A stretch of 64,000 bases of DNA, from NCBI RefSeq assembly GCF_900112865.1, contig NZ_FONH01000003.1, forward strand, positions 266,005 through 330,004. Direction: 5' to 3'. This stretch comes from Dyella marensis (GTDB taxonomy: Bacteria; Pseudomonadota; Gammaproteobacteria; Xanthomonadales; Rhodanobacteraceae). The notes beneath the pieces are model-generated. The model was not told the origin of the DNA, did no database searches, and was given only the letters and a program-made list of their open reading frames with translations. Below, in pieces: positions 50,560-59,575 of the stretch (its first letter is position 1; every line of letters starts with the position of its first letter). The position numbers were made by a program, and so were the translations under genes.

Positions 50560-53004
50560 TCACGTGGCCGGCGGCACCGGCCCGGGCGGTGCCGCCTGCA
50601 CGTCGACGCCCGTTCTCGGTTCCGGCGCCGGGCGGCGCAGCACCATGTCCTGCGGCGTCGACATCGGCAGCTGCGCGGCGGCCAGCTTGTCGAGCATGTC
50701 GAACAGCAGGTCGCTCTTCACCGCGGCGACTTCGCGCGGGCTGCCCACATAAGCGGTGCAGACGAAGATCAGCGATCCGCCGTCGACGGTGTCCAGCTGC
50801 ACGCTCGGCTTGGGCGTTTCCAGCGTGGATGGGTGTTCGCCCATCACGCCGAGCAGCACCTTGCGGGCCTTGCCCGCCTCGGTGCTCAGCGGCATCGGCA
50901 GGCGGATCTGCACGCGGCCCAGCGCGCCGGCCTGGGTCACGTTGCGCACGTTCTGGGTGATCAGTTGCGAGTTCGGCACGATCACGGTGGAGCGGTCGCC
51001 CTGCTGGATCTCGGTGGCGCGCACGTTGATGCGCTTGATGTCGCCTTCGACGCCCGCGCCGGGCAGGCTGACCCAGTCGCCCACTTTCACCGGACGCTCC
51101 GCCAGCAGGATCAGGCCGGAGATGAAGTTCTGCACGATCGCCTGCAGGCCGAAGCCGATGCCCACCGACAGCGCCGAGGCGACCCAGGTGATGCTCTGCA
51201 GATCCACCTTCAGCGTGGCCAGCACCAGCACGAACACCAGCACGCCGCAGACATAGCCGAGCAGGGTGACGATGGACATCTGCATGCCCGGCTCGAGCGC
51301 GGTCTTCGGCAGCAGGCGCTGCGACAACCAGCGCTTGACGATGCGCATGACCGCCACGCCAGCCACCAGCACCACCAGCGCCTTGAAGATGTTGCCGGGC
51401 ACGATCGGCAGCGTGCCGATGCTGCGCACGGCGAACAGCTGGCCGCCGCGGGCGAGCAACTCTTCGGGGCCGGCGCCGTAGGGCGCGAGCAGCAGCGGGA
51501 TGGCCAGCAGGAGCAGGAAGGCGCGGCTCACGCCGGACAGCACCACCGCGGTCTGTTCCAGCCTTACCGGCGACACGCCGAACGATTCCTGCAGTCGCAG
51601 GCCGCTGCGCGAATCCGGCGAGAACACCGTCTCGAACACGTCGTTCAACAGATGCATCAGCAGGTACACCGAGCCGACGATCACGCCGCCGCGCAGCATC
51701 GCCTTCGCCTCGAAGAAGGCGAAGGCGATATAGCCGGTGACCAGGCTGAGGAAGACGGTGATGACGCCGGCGAAGGCCGCCGCCACCAGCAGGCCCACCC
51801 ACAGCGGGCGCTTGCCCGGCGCGGTGCCCGCGGCGAGCAACGCGCGCCGCGCGCGGCCCATGCGCATCAGCGCGGCGGCGATCAGTCCGGTCACCAGCAG
51901 GGCGAGCAGGCCGTTGACCGCCACGGTGGCCGACAGCGAGGCGGAGACCTGCACGGTCACGCGCTCGGCCAGGGCGAGCAGCAGCGCGCACCAGGCCAGC
52001 AGCGGCGGGAACGGGCGCAGGCGGCGCGCCAGGTCGTCGCTCAGCGCCGGCACGCGCCAGGACGGGCGGCCCGCGCTGAGCAGCGCGCGGCCCAGGCCGG
52101 CGATGTACGCCGCGATCCAGGCGAAGATCACCAGCGAGGCGGCGAGGCCCCCGATCTCCTCGCCCAGCGTGCCGTTCCAGTCCAGCGCCAGGTACAGCAG
52201 GTAGGCGGCGAAGCCGAAGGTCAGCGTGGTGCCGAGGGTGATGAACAGGGCCAGTGCGCTGCGCCGCAGATGGCCGGCCGGCATGCGGTCGGTGGTCAGG
52301 CGCAGCAGCGCGTGCTCGAGTGCGCGGCGGCCCACGCTGAACAGCGCGGCGGCGGCGATCAGGCAGATGAAGAACGGCGTGCGGTTGCCGGGCTGCCAGG
52401 CCTTGCTCACGGCGGTCCATGTATCCCGTCCGAGTTCGGCGAGGCCGGCGCGGTCGTCCGGCGCATTGCGCGACAGCGAGGACCAGAACGCGAGGCTGAG
52501 CGGCGAGGACGTGCGCTGGCTGAGCCGCGCCTCGAACAGCTGGCGCCGCAGCGCGGAGATCTGGCCGAACAGCTGCGCGCTTTCCAGGCTCACCGTCTTG
52601 GCCTGCTTGACCTGCGCGTCGAGGTCGGCCTTGTCCTTGCTCAGCTGCCTGCGCTGGTTGGCCACTTCCGGCGGCTCTGCCGGCTGGCCTTTGTCCGGAG
52701 CGGGGCCGAGCACGTCGAGCTTGGCCTTGAGCGCGTCCGATTGTGGCGAAAGCGACGCGACCAGCTGATCGGCCTGCTGCTGCAGCGCCTGGGAGCGCAC
52801 GCGCAGGTCCTGCAGGGCGGCATCGCCGAGCTTGTCGGTGTCGGCGACGGACTGGCGCAGCTGCTCGAGCTGGCTGTTGAGCTGGTCCACGGTGACCGGC
52901 GCGGCGGCCGGCGCCGGGGTATCGGGCGCGTCCTGGGCCAGGGCGAGGGAGCCGCTGCCGATGGCGAGCGAAAGGATCAGCGCGATGCGAAACAGGATGG
53001 ACAT
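50560..53004 (-). CDS. Large mechanosensitive (MscS-type) channel with DUF3772
   Basis: 814-residue protein with a signal peptide (ending ALAQD), an N-terminal periplasmic coiled-coil/DUF3772 region (30-200), about eleven membrane segments (210-640) and a C-terminal MscS domain with the pore-lining GIGFGLQAIVQNFISGLILL and the beta domain VGDWVSLPGAGVEGDIKRINVRATEI. It protects against osmotic downshock; the large type resembles MscK. The ATG is at 53004; a 13-codon upstream extension to 53043 is possible. Transcribed alone, away from endonuclease V. Confidence 0.92.
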   Translation of the reverse strand: MSILFRIALILSLAIGSGSLALAQDAPDTPAPAAAPVTVDQLNSQLEQLRQSVADTDKLGDAALQDLRVRSQALQQQADQLVASLSPQSDALKAKLDVLGPAPDKGQPAEPPEVANQRRQLSKDKADLDAQVKQAKTVSLESAQLFGQISALRRQLFEARLSQRTSSPLSLAFWSSLSRNAPDDRAGLAELGRDTWTAVSKAWQPGNRTPFFICLIAAAALFSVGRRALEHALLRLTTDRMPAGHLRRSALALFITLGTTLTFGFAAYLLYLALDWNGTLGEEIGGLAASLVIFAWIAAYIAGLGRALLSAGRPSWRVPALSDDLARRLRPFPPLLAWCALLLALAERVTVQVSASLSATVAVNGLLALLVTGLIAAALMRMGRARRALLAAGTAPGKRPLWVGLLVAAAFAGVITVFLSLVTGYIAFAFFEAKAMLRGGVIVGSVYLLMHLLNDVFETVFSPDSRSGLRLQESFGVSPVRLEQTAVVLSGVSRAFLLLLAIPLLLAPYGAGPEELLARGGQLFAVRSIGTLPIVPGNIFKALVVLVAGVAVMRIVKRWLSQRLLPKTALEPGMQMSIVTLLGYVCGVLVFVLVLATLKVDLQSITWVASALSVGIGFGLQAIVQNFISGLILLAERPVKVGDWVSLPGAGVEGDIKRINVRATEIQQGDRSTVIVPNSQLITQNVRNVTQAGALGRVQIRLPMPLSTEAGKARKVLLGVMGEHPSTLETPKPSVQLDTVDGGSLIFVCTAYVGSPREVAAVKSDLLFDMLDKLAAAQLPMSTPQDMVLRRPAPEPRTGVDVQAAPPGPVPPAT

Positions 53005-53114
53005 GCCGGCATGATCCGGACGCGCGTGTGCAGGGTCAATCAAGCGCGTGCCTTTCTCTTTGACGGCCTGTTTCTTTGACGGCCTGTTCAGCGCCTTGTC
53101 GTCAGGCTTCCCCG

Positions 53115-53795
53115 ATGGACTGGATGACGACCATCGCCGACGCCGTGCCCGCCTGGGACGGCGACGTGGCCAAGGCGCGCGCCCTGCAGAGCACGCTTGC
53201 GGGCCAGGTGAGCCTGGTGGAGGACTTCGCCGAACCGGCGCGCATCGCCGGCGTGGACGTGGGCTTCGAGGAACAGGGGGCGATCACCCGCGCGGCAGCG
53301 GTATTGCTGGATGCGCGCAGTCTCCAGCCGCTGGCGCACGCGCTGGCGCGCCTGCCGACGCGGATGCCGTATATCCCGGGCCTGCTGTCGTTCCGCGAGC
53401 TGCCCGCGGTGCTGCAGGCGCTGGCCGGTCTGCCGGAGCAGCCCGGGCTGGTGTTCGTCGACGGGCAGGGCATCGCGCATCCGCGCGGCCTGGGCATCGC
53501 CGCGCACCTGGGCGTGATCACCGGACTGCCGACCATCGGCGTGGCCAAGACCATCCTGGTCGGCACGCACGCGCCGCTGGGCGAACAGCGCGGCGACAGC
53601 GTGCCGCTGCTGTTCAAGGGGCGCGCGGTGGGGACGGTGCTGCGCAGCAAGCCGAAGGTGCGGCCGCTGATCGTGTCGCCGGGGCACCGGGTGAGCATCG
53701 AAGGGGCTGCGCGACGGGTGCTGGCCGGATGTACGCGCTATCGGCTGCCGGAGGCGACGCGCTGGGCCGACAAGCTGGCATCGCGCCGCGGATGA
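53115..53795 (+). CDS. nfi: Endonuclease V
   Basis: 226-residue DNA repair nuclease that nicks near deoxyinosine. Recognisable features: D48 (GVDVG), the strand-separating wedge PYIP (85-88), E95, and D116 with the following [12 protein letters not shown] and GVAKTILVG. All catalytic carboxylates (D48, E95, D116) are present, and the length fits. I start at MDWMTT; the open frame extends to 53076. Repeat A6 begins 6 bp after the stop. Confidence 0.95.
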   Translation: MDWMTTIADAVPAWDGDVAKARALQSTLAGQVSLVEDFAEPARIAGVDVGFEEQGAITRAAAVLLDARSLQPLAHALARLPTRMPYIPGLLSFRELPAVLQALAGLPEQPGLVFVDGQGIAHPRGLGIAAHLGVITGLPTIGVAKTILVGTHAPLGEQRGDSVPLLFKGRAVGTVLRSKPKVRPLIVSPGHRVSIEGAARRVLAGCTRYRLPEATRWADKLASRRG

Positions 53796-53801
53796 GGCCG
53801 A

Positions 53802-53908
53802 CGTAGGTTGGGGTGAGCCGCAGGCGAACCCCAACGTTGCGAAACATCCCACCACGGCGCATGGCAGTGGCTATGTTGGGGTTCGCCTGCGGCTCACCCC
53901 AACCTACG
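53802..53908. repeat. Repeat family A, copy 6
   Basis: 107 bp, CGTAGGTTGGGGTGAGCC to GGCTCACCCCAACCTACG. It fills the junction: 6 bp from the endonuclease V stop, and its right end contains the TAG stop of the convergent AraC gene. Confidence 0.93.
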
Positions 53909-54818
53909 CGTGCTCCCGCCGGAACCGCGCCGGCGTGCTCCCCATGTAATGCCGGAACGCCTTGCCGAACGCCGCTTCCGATTGATAGCCGACGTCCTGC
54001 CCGATATCCCCGGTACGCCGCCGCGTGCGCAACAACAAGTCCCCGGCGATCTGCATGCGCAAGCGCGCCAGGCATTCGCCCGGCGTCATGCCCGCGCGCT
54101 CGCCGAAATGCCGGGCGAAGCTGGCGCGCGACATGGCGGCGACGCGGCCCAGTTCTTCCAGCGTCCAGTTACGCGCCGGATCGGCCAGCATGGCCTGCAT
54201 CGCGGCGCCCAGGCGCGCGTCGGCCAGCAGCGGCAACAGGCCGGAACGCTGCGCATCCCCGGCCGCATAGGCGCGCAGGGCCAGCGCGAACAGGGCGTGG
54301 GTAAGCGCGGTGACCACGGCCAGCGCGCCGGGCTGGCGCTGGCCGGCTTCGTGGCGCATCAGCGCGACCAGGGCCTGCAGCGCGTCCAGGCCGGCGCTGT
54401 CGCGCAGCGAGACCTTGAGCGTGGCGGGCAGGGTCGACAGCAGCAGGCTGGCGGAGGCGGGTGCATAACGGAAGCGGCCGCACAGCAGGTCCAGTTCCGC
54501 CGGACCGTCCGCGTTGCGGCGCAGCGGCAGCAGGCCGTCGTGCTCGTAGCGCACCGGCGCCCGGCTGGCGCTGCCGGCGAGGTCGCGGACCAGGTGCGGC
54601 GCGCCGTGCGGGAACATCACCAGGTCGCCCGCCTCCAGCAACAAAGGGGTTTCGCCCGCGGGTTCGACCGCGCAGCCGCCGTCCAGCACCAGGTGAAACA
54701 GCGCCTCGCCGCGCGGCGCCTCGCCGTGGTCCACGGCAAAGCCGCCGGCGAACTGGCAGCGCACATCGAGGTTGCCTTGCAGTTGCGCGAGCTGGATCAG
54801 ACGGCTGAGAGCGTCCAT
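53904..54818 (-). CDS. AraC family regulator with cupin domain
   Basis: 304-residue regulator of the cupin_6/AraC type. The N-terminal half (1-130) is a cupin with ALFHLVLDGGCAVEPAG and LEAGDLVMFPHGAPHLV. The AraC DNA-binding half (210-300) has WTLEELGRVAAMSRASFARHFG and DIGQDVGYQSEAAFGKAFRHYMGSTPARFRR. The stop codon TAG is the first in repeat A6. It is divergent from the AhpD-like gene across 118 bp, a frequent pairing in which the regulator controls the neighbour. Confidence 0.9.
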   Translation of the reverse strand: MDALSRLIQLAQLQGNLDVRCQFAGGFAVDHGEAPRGEALFHLVLDGGCAVEPAGETPLLLEAGDLVMFPHGAPHLVRDLAGSASRAPVRYEHDGLLPLRRNADGPAELDLLCGRFRYAPASASLLLSTLPATLKVSLRDSAGLDALQALVALMRHEAGQRQPGALAVVTALTHALFALALRAYAAGDAQRSGLLPLLADARLGAAMQAMLADPARNWTLEELGRVAAMSRASFARHFGERAGMTPGECLARLRMQIAGDLLLRTRRRTGDIGQDVGYQSEAAFGKAFRHYMGSTPARFRREHA

Positions 54819-54936
54819 GAGACGTTCGCGCCAACAATGGAGTCGCGCGAGTATTCAGCGGAGCGGCGGGCGGCGCAACACTGCGCAGCACGGCGGGCAG
54901 GCAGGCCCGTCCTTCCCACCATTGAGGAGAACCGCC

Positions 54937-55281
54937 ATGCTCGACTGGGTCCAATACCGCAACGAACTGCTCGGCCGCATCGGCGAGATCGGCAAGCTCA
55001 GCCCCGGCACCGTCGCCGGCTACCAGACGCTCAGCAACGCGGGCGAAAAGACCGGCCACCTCGATGCCAAGACGCGCGAGCTGATTGCGCTGGCCGTGGC
55101 GGTGACCACGCGCTGCGACGGCTGTATCACCGTGCACTCCGCCGCTGCCTTGAAGCAAGGCGCCAGCCACGAGGAAATCGCCGAGGCGCTGGGCGTGGCG
55201 GTGGCGTTGAATGCGGGCGCCGCGCTGGTGTACTCGGCCCGCGTGCTGGATGCGGTCGACGCGCACGAGAAGAAGGCCTGA
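54937..55281 (+). CDS. AhpD-like carboxymuconolactone decarboxylase family protein
   Basis: 114-residue protein with the AhpD-type active site C60-x-x-C63-x-x-x-H67 (TRCDGCITVH). Such proteins are peroxidase-linked or decarboxylase-like all-helical trimers. GAGGAGAA precedes the ATG. It is divergent from the cupin AraC regulator, which may respond to the same compound. Short members such as this are usually peroxidase-like rather than true lactone decarboxylases; the function here is not certain. Confidence 0.88.
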   Translation: MLDWVQYRNELLGRIGEIGKLSPGTVAGYQTLSNAGEKTGHLDAKTRELIALAVAVTTRCDGCITVHSAAALKQGASHEEIAEALGVAVALNAGAALVYSARVLDAVDAHEKKA

Positions 55282-55392
55282 CGACCCGTTCCGGCCGCGG
55301 ACTTGCGTCCTGCGGCCGGAACCGATGCAGCAGACGAAGCACCCGAGAGAGATGCATGACATGGAAGAGAAGGATTCGACCCCGGCCACGCC

Positions 55393-55602
55393 GTGGCCGG
55401 TGGGTTGCGCGGGCAGCCGTTGCGCCTGAGCTGGTGGGCGCTGAGTTTTCCGCTGGCCGCCAGTGCGGTGGCGGCGCAGCGTTGCGCGCTGGCCCTGCCG
55501 TCGGTGTTCAGCCGCGCGCTGGCATCGGCGCCCTGGCCTGGCGCAGCCTGCGCGGGCTGGCGCGCGGCGAGACGATGCTGCAGGCCGCGCCCGCGCGCTG
55601 AG
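55393..55602 (+). pseudogene. Frameshifted remnant of a TDT/SLAC1-type transporter C-terminus
   Basis: In one frame the sequence reads LSWWALSFPLAASAVAA, the typical last membrane segment of SLAC1/TehA-like (TDT family) transporters. In another frame, further on, it reads IGALAWRSLRGLARGETMLQ and stop, as in the C-terminal tail of the same family. The two halves are in different frames, so at least one frameshift separates them, and no upstream part remains. Confidence 0.6.
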
Positions 55603-55622
55603 CGCTTTGCCTGCGCGCCGCG

Positions 55623-55628
55623 TAAAAT
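55623..55628 (+). promoter_or_regulatory. Possible -10 box of the rsmC-like gene
   Basis: TAAAAT in GC-rich surroundings, 32 bp ahead of the GTG start at 55660. If it is a promoter, the ATG at 55627 inside it cannot be the start. Confidence 0.35.
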
Positions 55629-55659
55629 GCCGGCGTTTCCGCTTTCGAAAGGCCGGCCG

Positions 55660-56727
55660 GTGAATGCTGCCGCTCTGTCCTCCGCGCACGTCGCGCTGGA
55701 GGCCCTGTTCGTTCCCATCGCCAGTGGGCAGTTGCGCTTGCCGGAGGATGGCCGCGTGCTGTTCCTCCATGCGCGCGACGGTTTCCGCCTGCGCGAGATG
55801 GCGCAGCCGGGCTGGCTCTGCGCGCAGGGCTTCAAGCCGTTCGCGGCGGAGCTGGAACGCAGCGGTCTGCGCGTCGGCGAGCCGGCGGCGGACGAGCGCT
55901 TCCCCCTGGTGCTGGTGCTGCCGCCGCGCCAGCGCGAGGAAGCGCGCGCCCTGTTCGCGCGTGCGGTACGGCATGCCGCGCCCGGCGGCATCGTGCTGGC
56001 GTGCATGCCCAATGCCGGCGGCGCGCGTTCCGGCGAGGCGGACCTGGCGCAGCTCGCCGGTGCCGTCACGCAGCTTTCCAAGCACAAGTGCCGTGTGTTC
56101 TGGAGTGCGCCGCGAGGGGATCGCGTGGATGCCGCGCTGCTCGGCGAGTGGGCTGCGTTCGACGAACCGCGCCTCAATGCCGCGGGTTACTGGAGCCGTC
56201 CTGGGCTGTTCGCCTGGGACCGCGTGGACGTGGCCTCGGCGCTGCTCGCCGCGCACCTGCCGGCCGATCTGCGCGGGCGGGTGGCGGATCTCGGCGCCGG
56301 CTACGGCTACCTGTCCGCGCAGGTGCTGGCGCGCTGTGCGCAGGTGCAGGAGATCGATCTCTACGAAGCGGAAGCGCGCGCGCTGGAACCGGCGCGGCTC
56401 AACATGGAAGCGGCGGTACGCGAGAGCGGCCACGCGGTGCAGGCGAACGTGCATTGGCACGATGTCAGCTTGGGCCTGCCGGAACGCTACGACGCCATCG
56501 TCAGCAATCCGCCGTTTCATCAACAGGGGCGCGAAGACCTGCCGGAACTGGGGCGCGCCTTTATCGCGGCAGCCGCGGCGGCCTTGTCGCCGCAGGGGAG
56601 TTTCTGGATGGTCGCCAACCGGCACCTGCCATACGAGGCCACGCTGGCGGGCCGCTTCGCCGAGGTGCGCACGGTGGTGGCGCAGGAGGGTTTCAAAGTG
56701 ATCGAGGCACGAGGCGTGCGCGCATGA
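55660..56727 (+). CDS. RsmC-like class I rRNA methyltransferase
   Basis: 355-residue SAM-dependent methyltransferase, probably for guanine N2 of 16S rRNA. The C-terminal domain (about 170-350) has DLGAGYGYLSAQVLAR (motif I) and IVSNPPFHQQ (the NPPF motif IV that binds the target base). The N-terminal domain is a degenerate copy, as in RsmC. I use GTG at 55660 behind AAAGG; the ATG at 55627 lies in a possible -10 box. The stop overlaps the RsuA-like start (ATGA), so two rRNA-modifying enzymes are coupled. Confidence 0.85.
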   Translation: MNAAALSSAHVALEALFVPIASGQLRLPEDGRVLFLHARDGFRLREMAQPGWLCAQGFKPFAAELERSGLRVGEPAADERFPLVLVLPPRQREEARALFARAVRHAAPGGIVLACMPNAGGARSGEADLAQLAGAVTQLSKHKCRVFWSAPRGDRVDAALLGEWAAFDEPRLNAAGYWSRPGLFAWDRVDVASALLAAHLPADLRGRVADLGAGYGYLSAQVLARCAQVQEIDLYEAEARALEPARLNMEAAVRESGHAVQANVHWHDVSLGLPERYDAIVSNPPFHQQGREDLPELGRAFIAAAAAALSPQGSFWMVANRHLPYEATLAGRFAEVRTVVAQEGFKVIEARGVRA

Positions 56728-57425
56728 AGCTGGTCAAGCTGATCGCCAACCTGGGCTACGGCAGCCGCAAGGACGTGGCGTGGATGTTCCGCGAGGGCCG
56801 CATCACCGATGCGCAGGGCGAGGTGCTCTACGCCGACGACAAGGTCGCGCACGAGCAGATCCATGTCGACGGCGAACCGCTCGATCCGCCGCCGGGCCTG
56901 GTGCTGATGATGCACAAGCCGGTGGGCTACACCTGCTCGCGCAAGGATCCGGGCCGCGTGGTGTTCGACCTGTTGCCGCCGCGCTACCGCATGCGCGATC
57001 CGGCGCTGTCGACGGTGGGGCGGCTGGATCGCGACACCTCGGGCCTGCTGCTGTTCACCGACGACGGCGCGCTGCTGCACCGGATCATTTCGCCGCGCGC
57101 GCAGGTGAGCAAGCTGTACGAGGCGGAGCTGGCCGGCGATCTGCGCGGCGACGAAGGTGCGCTGTTCGCCAGCGGCACGCTGATGCTGGAAGCGGAGAAC
57201 GAGCCGCTGGAACCGGCGCAACTGGAAGTACTGTCACCGCGCCGCGCGCGGCTGGCCATCACCGAAGGGCGCTACCACCAGGTGCGGCGCATGTTCGCCG
57301 CGGCGGGCAATCACGTGCAGACGCTGCATCGCGCCTCGATCGGCGGACTGGTGCTGGATGAGCAACTGGCGCCCGGCGCGTGGCGCATGCTGGCGCCGGA
57401 CGAGGTCGATGCGATCTTCGCCTGA
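56724..57425 (+). CDS. rsuA: 16S rRNA pseudouridine synthase, RsuA type
   Basis: 233-residue enzyme. The N-terminal S4 domain (1-55: KLIANLGYGSRKDVAWMFREGRI) and catalytic domain with D102 in VGRLDRDTSGLLL and EGRYHQVRRMFAAAGNHV near 190-207. D102 coincides with the position I recall for E. coli RsuA. It would make pseudouridine 516 in 16S rRNA. It is coupled to the RsmC-like gene by ATGA overlap. Confidence 0.88.
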   Translation: MKLVKLIANLGYGSRKDVAWMFREGRITDAQGEVLYADDKVAHEQIHVDGEPLDPPPGLVLMMHKPVGYTCSRKDPGRVVFDLLPPRYRMRDPALSTVGRLDRDTSGLLLFTDDGALLHRIISPRAQVSKLYEAELAGDLRGDEGALFASGTLMLEAENEPLEPAQLEVLSPRRARLAITEGRYHQVRRMFAAAGNHVQTLHRASIGGLVLDEQLAPGAWRMLAPDEVDAIFA

Positions 57426-57875
57426 GCCTCAGGACATCGCGCCGGCTCAGGACTCCACGGTCATCGTAAGAATTTGCTGGCGCGCCCGCGCCATTTCGTC
57501 TTCGCGGCGCGAACGGGCGCCCGGCTGCCACGAGACCAGATGGAATTCCGAAGCGGCCTTGTGCCTGTTTCTGGCGTCCTGGCCCGCTTTCGCGGCAATC
57601 ATCCCTGCGATCCGCTGAATCCCGCGTCCGAGCGCGGAACTCATCATTGGCATCTGCATAGTCTGAGATCCCCCCAAGGGCTGCCCCTGTGCAGCCGTGA
57701 ATGCATAGTAAACAGAAAATCGGGTATGTGTGTGAACTGTGAAATCGGTTAGGTCGAAGGTCATGCGCCTGTCCGATTTGCGTCTTGCAAAGTCCATACC
57801 GATGCCGTGGGAAGAGCCTTGCGTTCTCGCTGCACCGCCGCGATATCGGATCGACCTCCACGCCGCCGTGCCGCC
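57426..57875. other. Intergenic region with a small minus-strand ORF
   Basis: 450 bp between the pseudouridine synthase and selO. The part from about 57660 to 57870 is AT-richer (GTAAACAGAAAATCGGGTATGTG) and probably holds the selO promoter. A 70-codon minus-strand ORF covers 57447-57659. Confidence 0.6.
57447..57659 (-). CDS. Possible small hypothetical protein
   Basis: 70-codon ORF beginning MQMPMMSSALGRGIQR and ending ARQQILTMTVES. A GGGGGGATC stretch lies ahead of the ATG, and a GGCTGC/GCAGCC hairpin is in the leader. The ATG cluster (ATG CAG ATG CCA ATG ATG) makes the start ambiguous. No family match is known to me. Helical character and basic residues are present, but coding bias is moderate, so it may not be real. 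Confidence 0.4.
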   Translation of the reverse strand: MQMPMMSSALGRGIQRIAGMIAAKAGQDARNRHKAASEFHLVSWQPGARSRREDEMARARQQILTMTVES

Positions 57876-59432
57876 ATGCAAAAACTGCGTTTCGACAATG
57901 CTTTCTTGCGCGAACTTCCTGCGGATCCGGCGCAGCATGTTGCGGTGCGGCAGGTGGCGGAGGCCTACTCACGCGTCGAGCCGACGCCGGTCGCGGCGCC
58001 GAAGCTGATCGCGTGGTCGGCGGAGATGGCCGCGGAACTGGGCCTGGCCGAGAACGATCTGACCCGTCCCGAGTTCGCCCGCGTGTTCGCCGGCAATGCC
58101 CTGATGCCGGGCATGGAACCCTGGGCGGCCAACTACGGCGGGCATCAGTTCGGCGTCTGGGCAGGACAGCTGGGCGACGGCCGCGCCATCTCGCTGGGCG
58201 AGCTCGTGGACGAGCAGGGGCGGCGGCAGGAACTGCAATTGAAGGGCGCGGGGCCCACGCCGTACTCGCGCGGCGCCGATGGCCGCGCCGTGCTGCGCTC
58301 GTCGATCCGCGAATTCCTCTGCAGCGAGGCGATGCATCACCTGGGCGTGCCGACCACGCGCGCGCTGAGCCTGGTGCTGACCGGCGACACGGTGGTGCGC
58401 GACATGTTCTACGACGGCCATCCGCGCGAGGAGCAGGGTGCGATCGTCTGCCGCGTGGCCCCGTCCTTCCTGCGCTTCGGCAACTTCGAGTTGCCGGCCT
58501 CGCGCGGCGACACGGCCCTGCTGCGGCAGCTGGTGGATTTCACCATTCGCCGCGATTTCCCAGGGCTCACCGGCGAGGGAGAAGCGCTCTACGCCGAATG
58601 GTTCGGCCAGGTCTGCGAGCGCACCGCGCTGATGGTGGCGCACTGGATGCGCGTGGGCTTCGTGCACGGCGTGATGAACACCGACAACATGTCCATCCTC
58701 GGTCTGACTATCGACTACGGCCCGTACGGCTGGGTCGACAATTTCGATCCGGAGTGGACGCCCAATACCACCGACGCGGTGCGCCGCCGCTACCGCTTCG
58801 GGCAGCAGCCGGGCGTGGCCTGGTGGAACCTGAGCCGGCTGGCCGGCGCGCTGGCGCCGCTGTTCGGTGGCGTCGAACCCTTGCAGGCGGGGCTCGACCG
58901 TTATGCCGACGCATTCGCCGCGGCCGATCGCCGTTTCGTCGCCGCCAAGCTCGGCCTGGCCGAGTGCCGCGACGACGACATCGAGCTGATGAAATCGCTG
59001 CAGGCGCTGCTGGCCGAGGGCGAGGTGGACATGACCTTGTTCTTCCGCGCGTTGTCCGAGGTGGATCCGTACCTGCCTTCGCTGGAGCCGCTGCGCCACG
59101 CGTTCTACGACGAGGCCGGCCTGTGGCGCACCGACGCCGGCTTCCAGTCCTGGCTGGCGCGCTATACCGCGCGGCTGGTGGAGGATCCGCAGACACGCGA
59201 GGCGCGCCGCGCGCTCATGCACGGCGTCAATCCGCGCTACGTGCTGCGCAACTACCTGGCCCAGGAAGCGATCAACCGCGCCGAGCAGGGCGACTACGCC
59301 GGCATCCACGAGCTGCTGGACGTGATGCGCCACCCATACGACGAGCAGCCCGGCCGCGAGCGGTTCGCGCAGAAGCGGCCGGACTGGGCCCGGCAGAAGG
59401 CGGGGTGTTCGATGCTGTCCTGCAGTTCCTGA
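57876..59432 (+). CDS. selO: SelO pseudokinase, protein AMPylase
   Basis: 518-residue protein of the SelO/YdiU family that transfers AMP to Ser, Thr or Tyr of target proteins. Family motifs: [20 protein letters not shown] (about 86-105), [20 protein letters not shown] (120-139), [11 protein letters not shown] (264-274) and DYGPYGWVD (280-288). The C-terminus ends CSMLSCSS, two Cys that suit the redox regulation known for SelO. I start at MQKLRFDN; the open frame upstream to 57807 shows no coding sign. Confidence 0.93.
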   Translation: MQKLRFDNAFLRELPADPAQHVAVRQVAEAYSRVEPTPVAAPKLIAWSAEMAAELGLAENDLTRPEFARVFAGNALMPGMEPWAANYGGHQFGVWAGQLGDGRAISLGELVDEQGRRQELQLKGAGPTPYSRGADGRAVLRSSIREFLCSEAMHHLGVPTTRALSLVLTGDTVVRDMFYDGHPREEQGAIVCRVAPSFLRFGNFELPASRGDTALLRQLVDFTIRRDFPGLTGEGEALYAEWFGQVCERTALMVAHWMRVGFVHGVMNTDNMSILGLTIDYGPYGWVDNFDPEWTPNTTDAVRRRYRFGQQPGVAWWNLSRLAGALAPLFGGVEPLQAGLDRYADAFAAADRRFVAAKLGLAECRDDDIELMKSLQALLAEGEVDMTLFFRALSEVDPYLPSLEPLRHAFYDEAGLWRTDAGFQSWLARYTARLVEDPQTREARRALMHGVNPRYVLRNYLAQEAINRAEQGDYAGIHELLDVMRHPYDEQPGRERFAQKRPDWARQKAGCSMLSCSS

Positions 59433-59494
59433 GCTGACCTTCCGCGGCAACTGCTGACGCGATCGAGCGATGTTTGCCACAAGGGCTGGCCGTG

Positions 59495-59518
59495 TCGTTT
59501 CGCCAACCGGCGAAACGA
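59495..59518. promoter_or_regulatory. Perfect palindrome before the hydrolase gene
   Basis: TCGTTTCGCC and GGCGAAACGA form a perfect 10-bp inverted repeat with AACC in the centre. It lies 63 bp past the selO stop and 57 bp before the hydrolase ATG, so it may be an operator (LacI/TetR-like) or a poor terminator without a T run. Confidence 0.45.
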
Positions 59519-59575
59519 TGCCGCTCCCGGATCGGCAGGATGGTGGCCGCCACCTTCCCCCACGAGGCCCATCGC

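Noticed and set aside
50338-53079. Plus-strand open frame of over 900 codons
   Set aside because: Antisense of the MscS-type channel, whose membrane and pore motifs are on the minus strand.
53802-53908. Repeat A as an insertion sequence or transposon
   Set aside because: About 40-110 bp long without any encoded transposase; could at most be a non-autonomous element or REP-type repeat.
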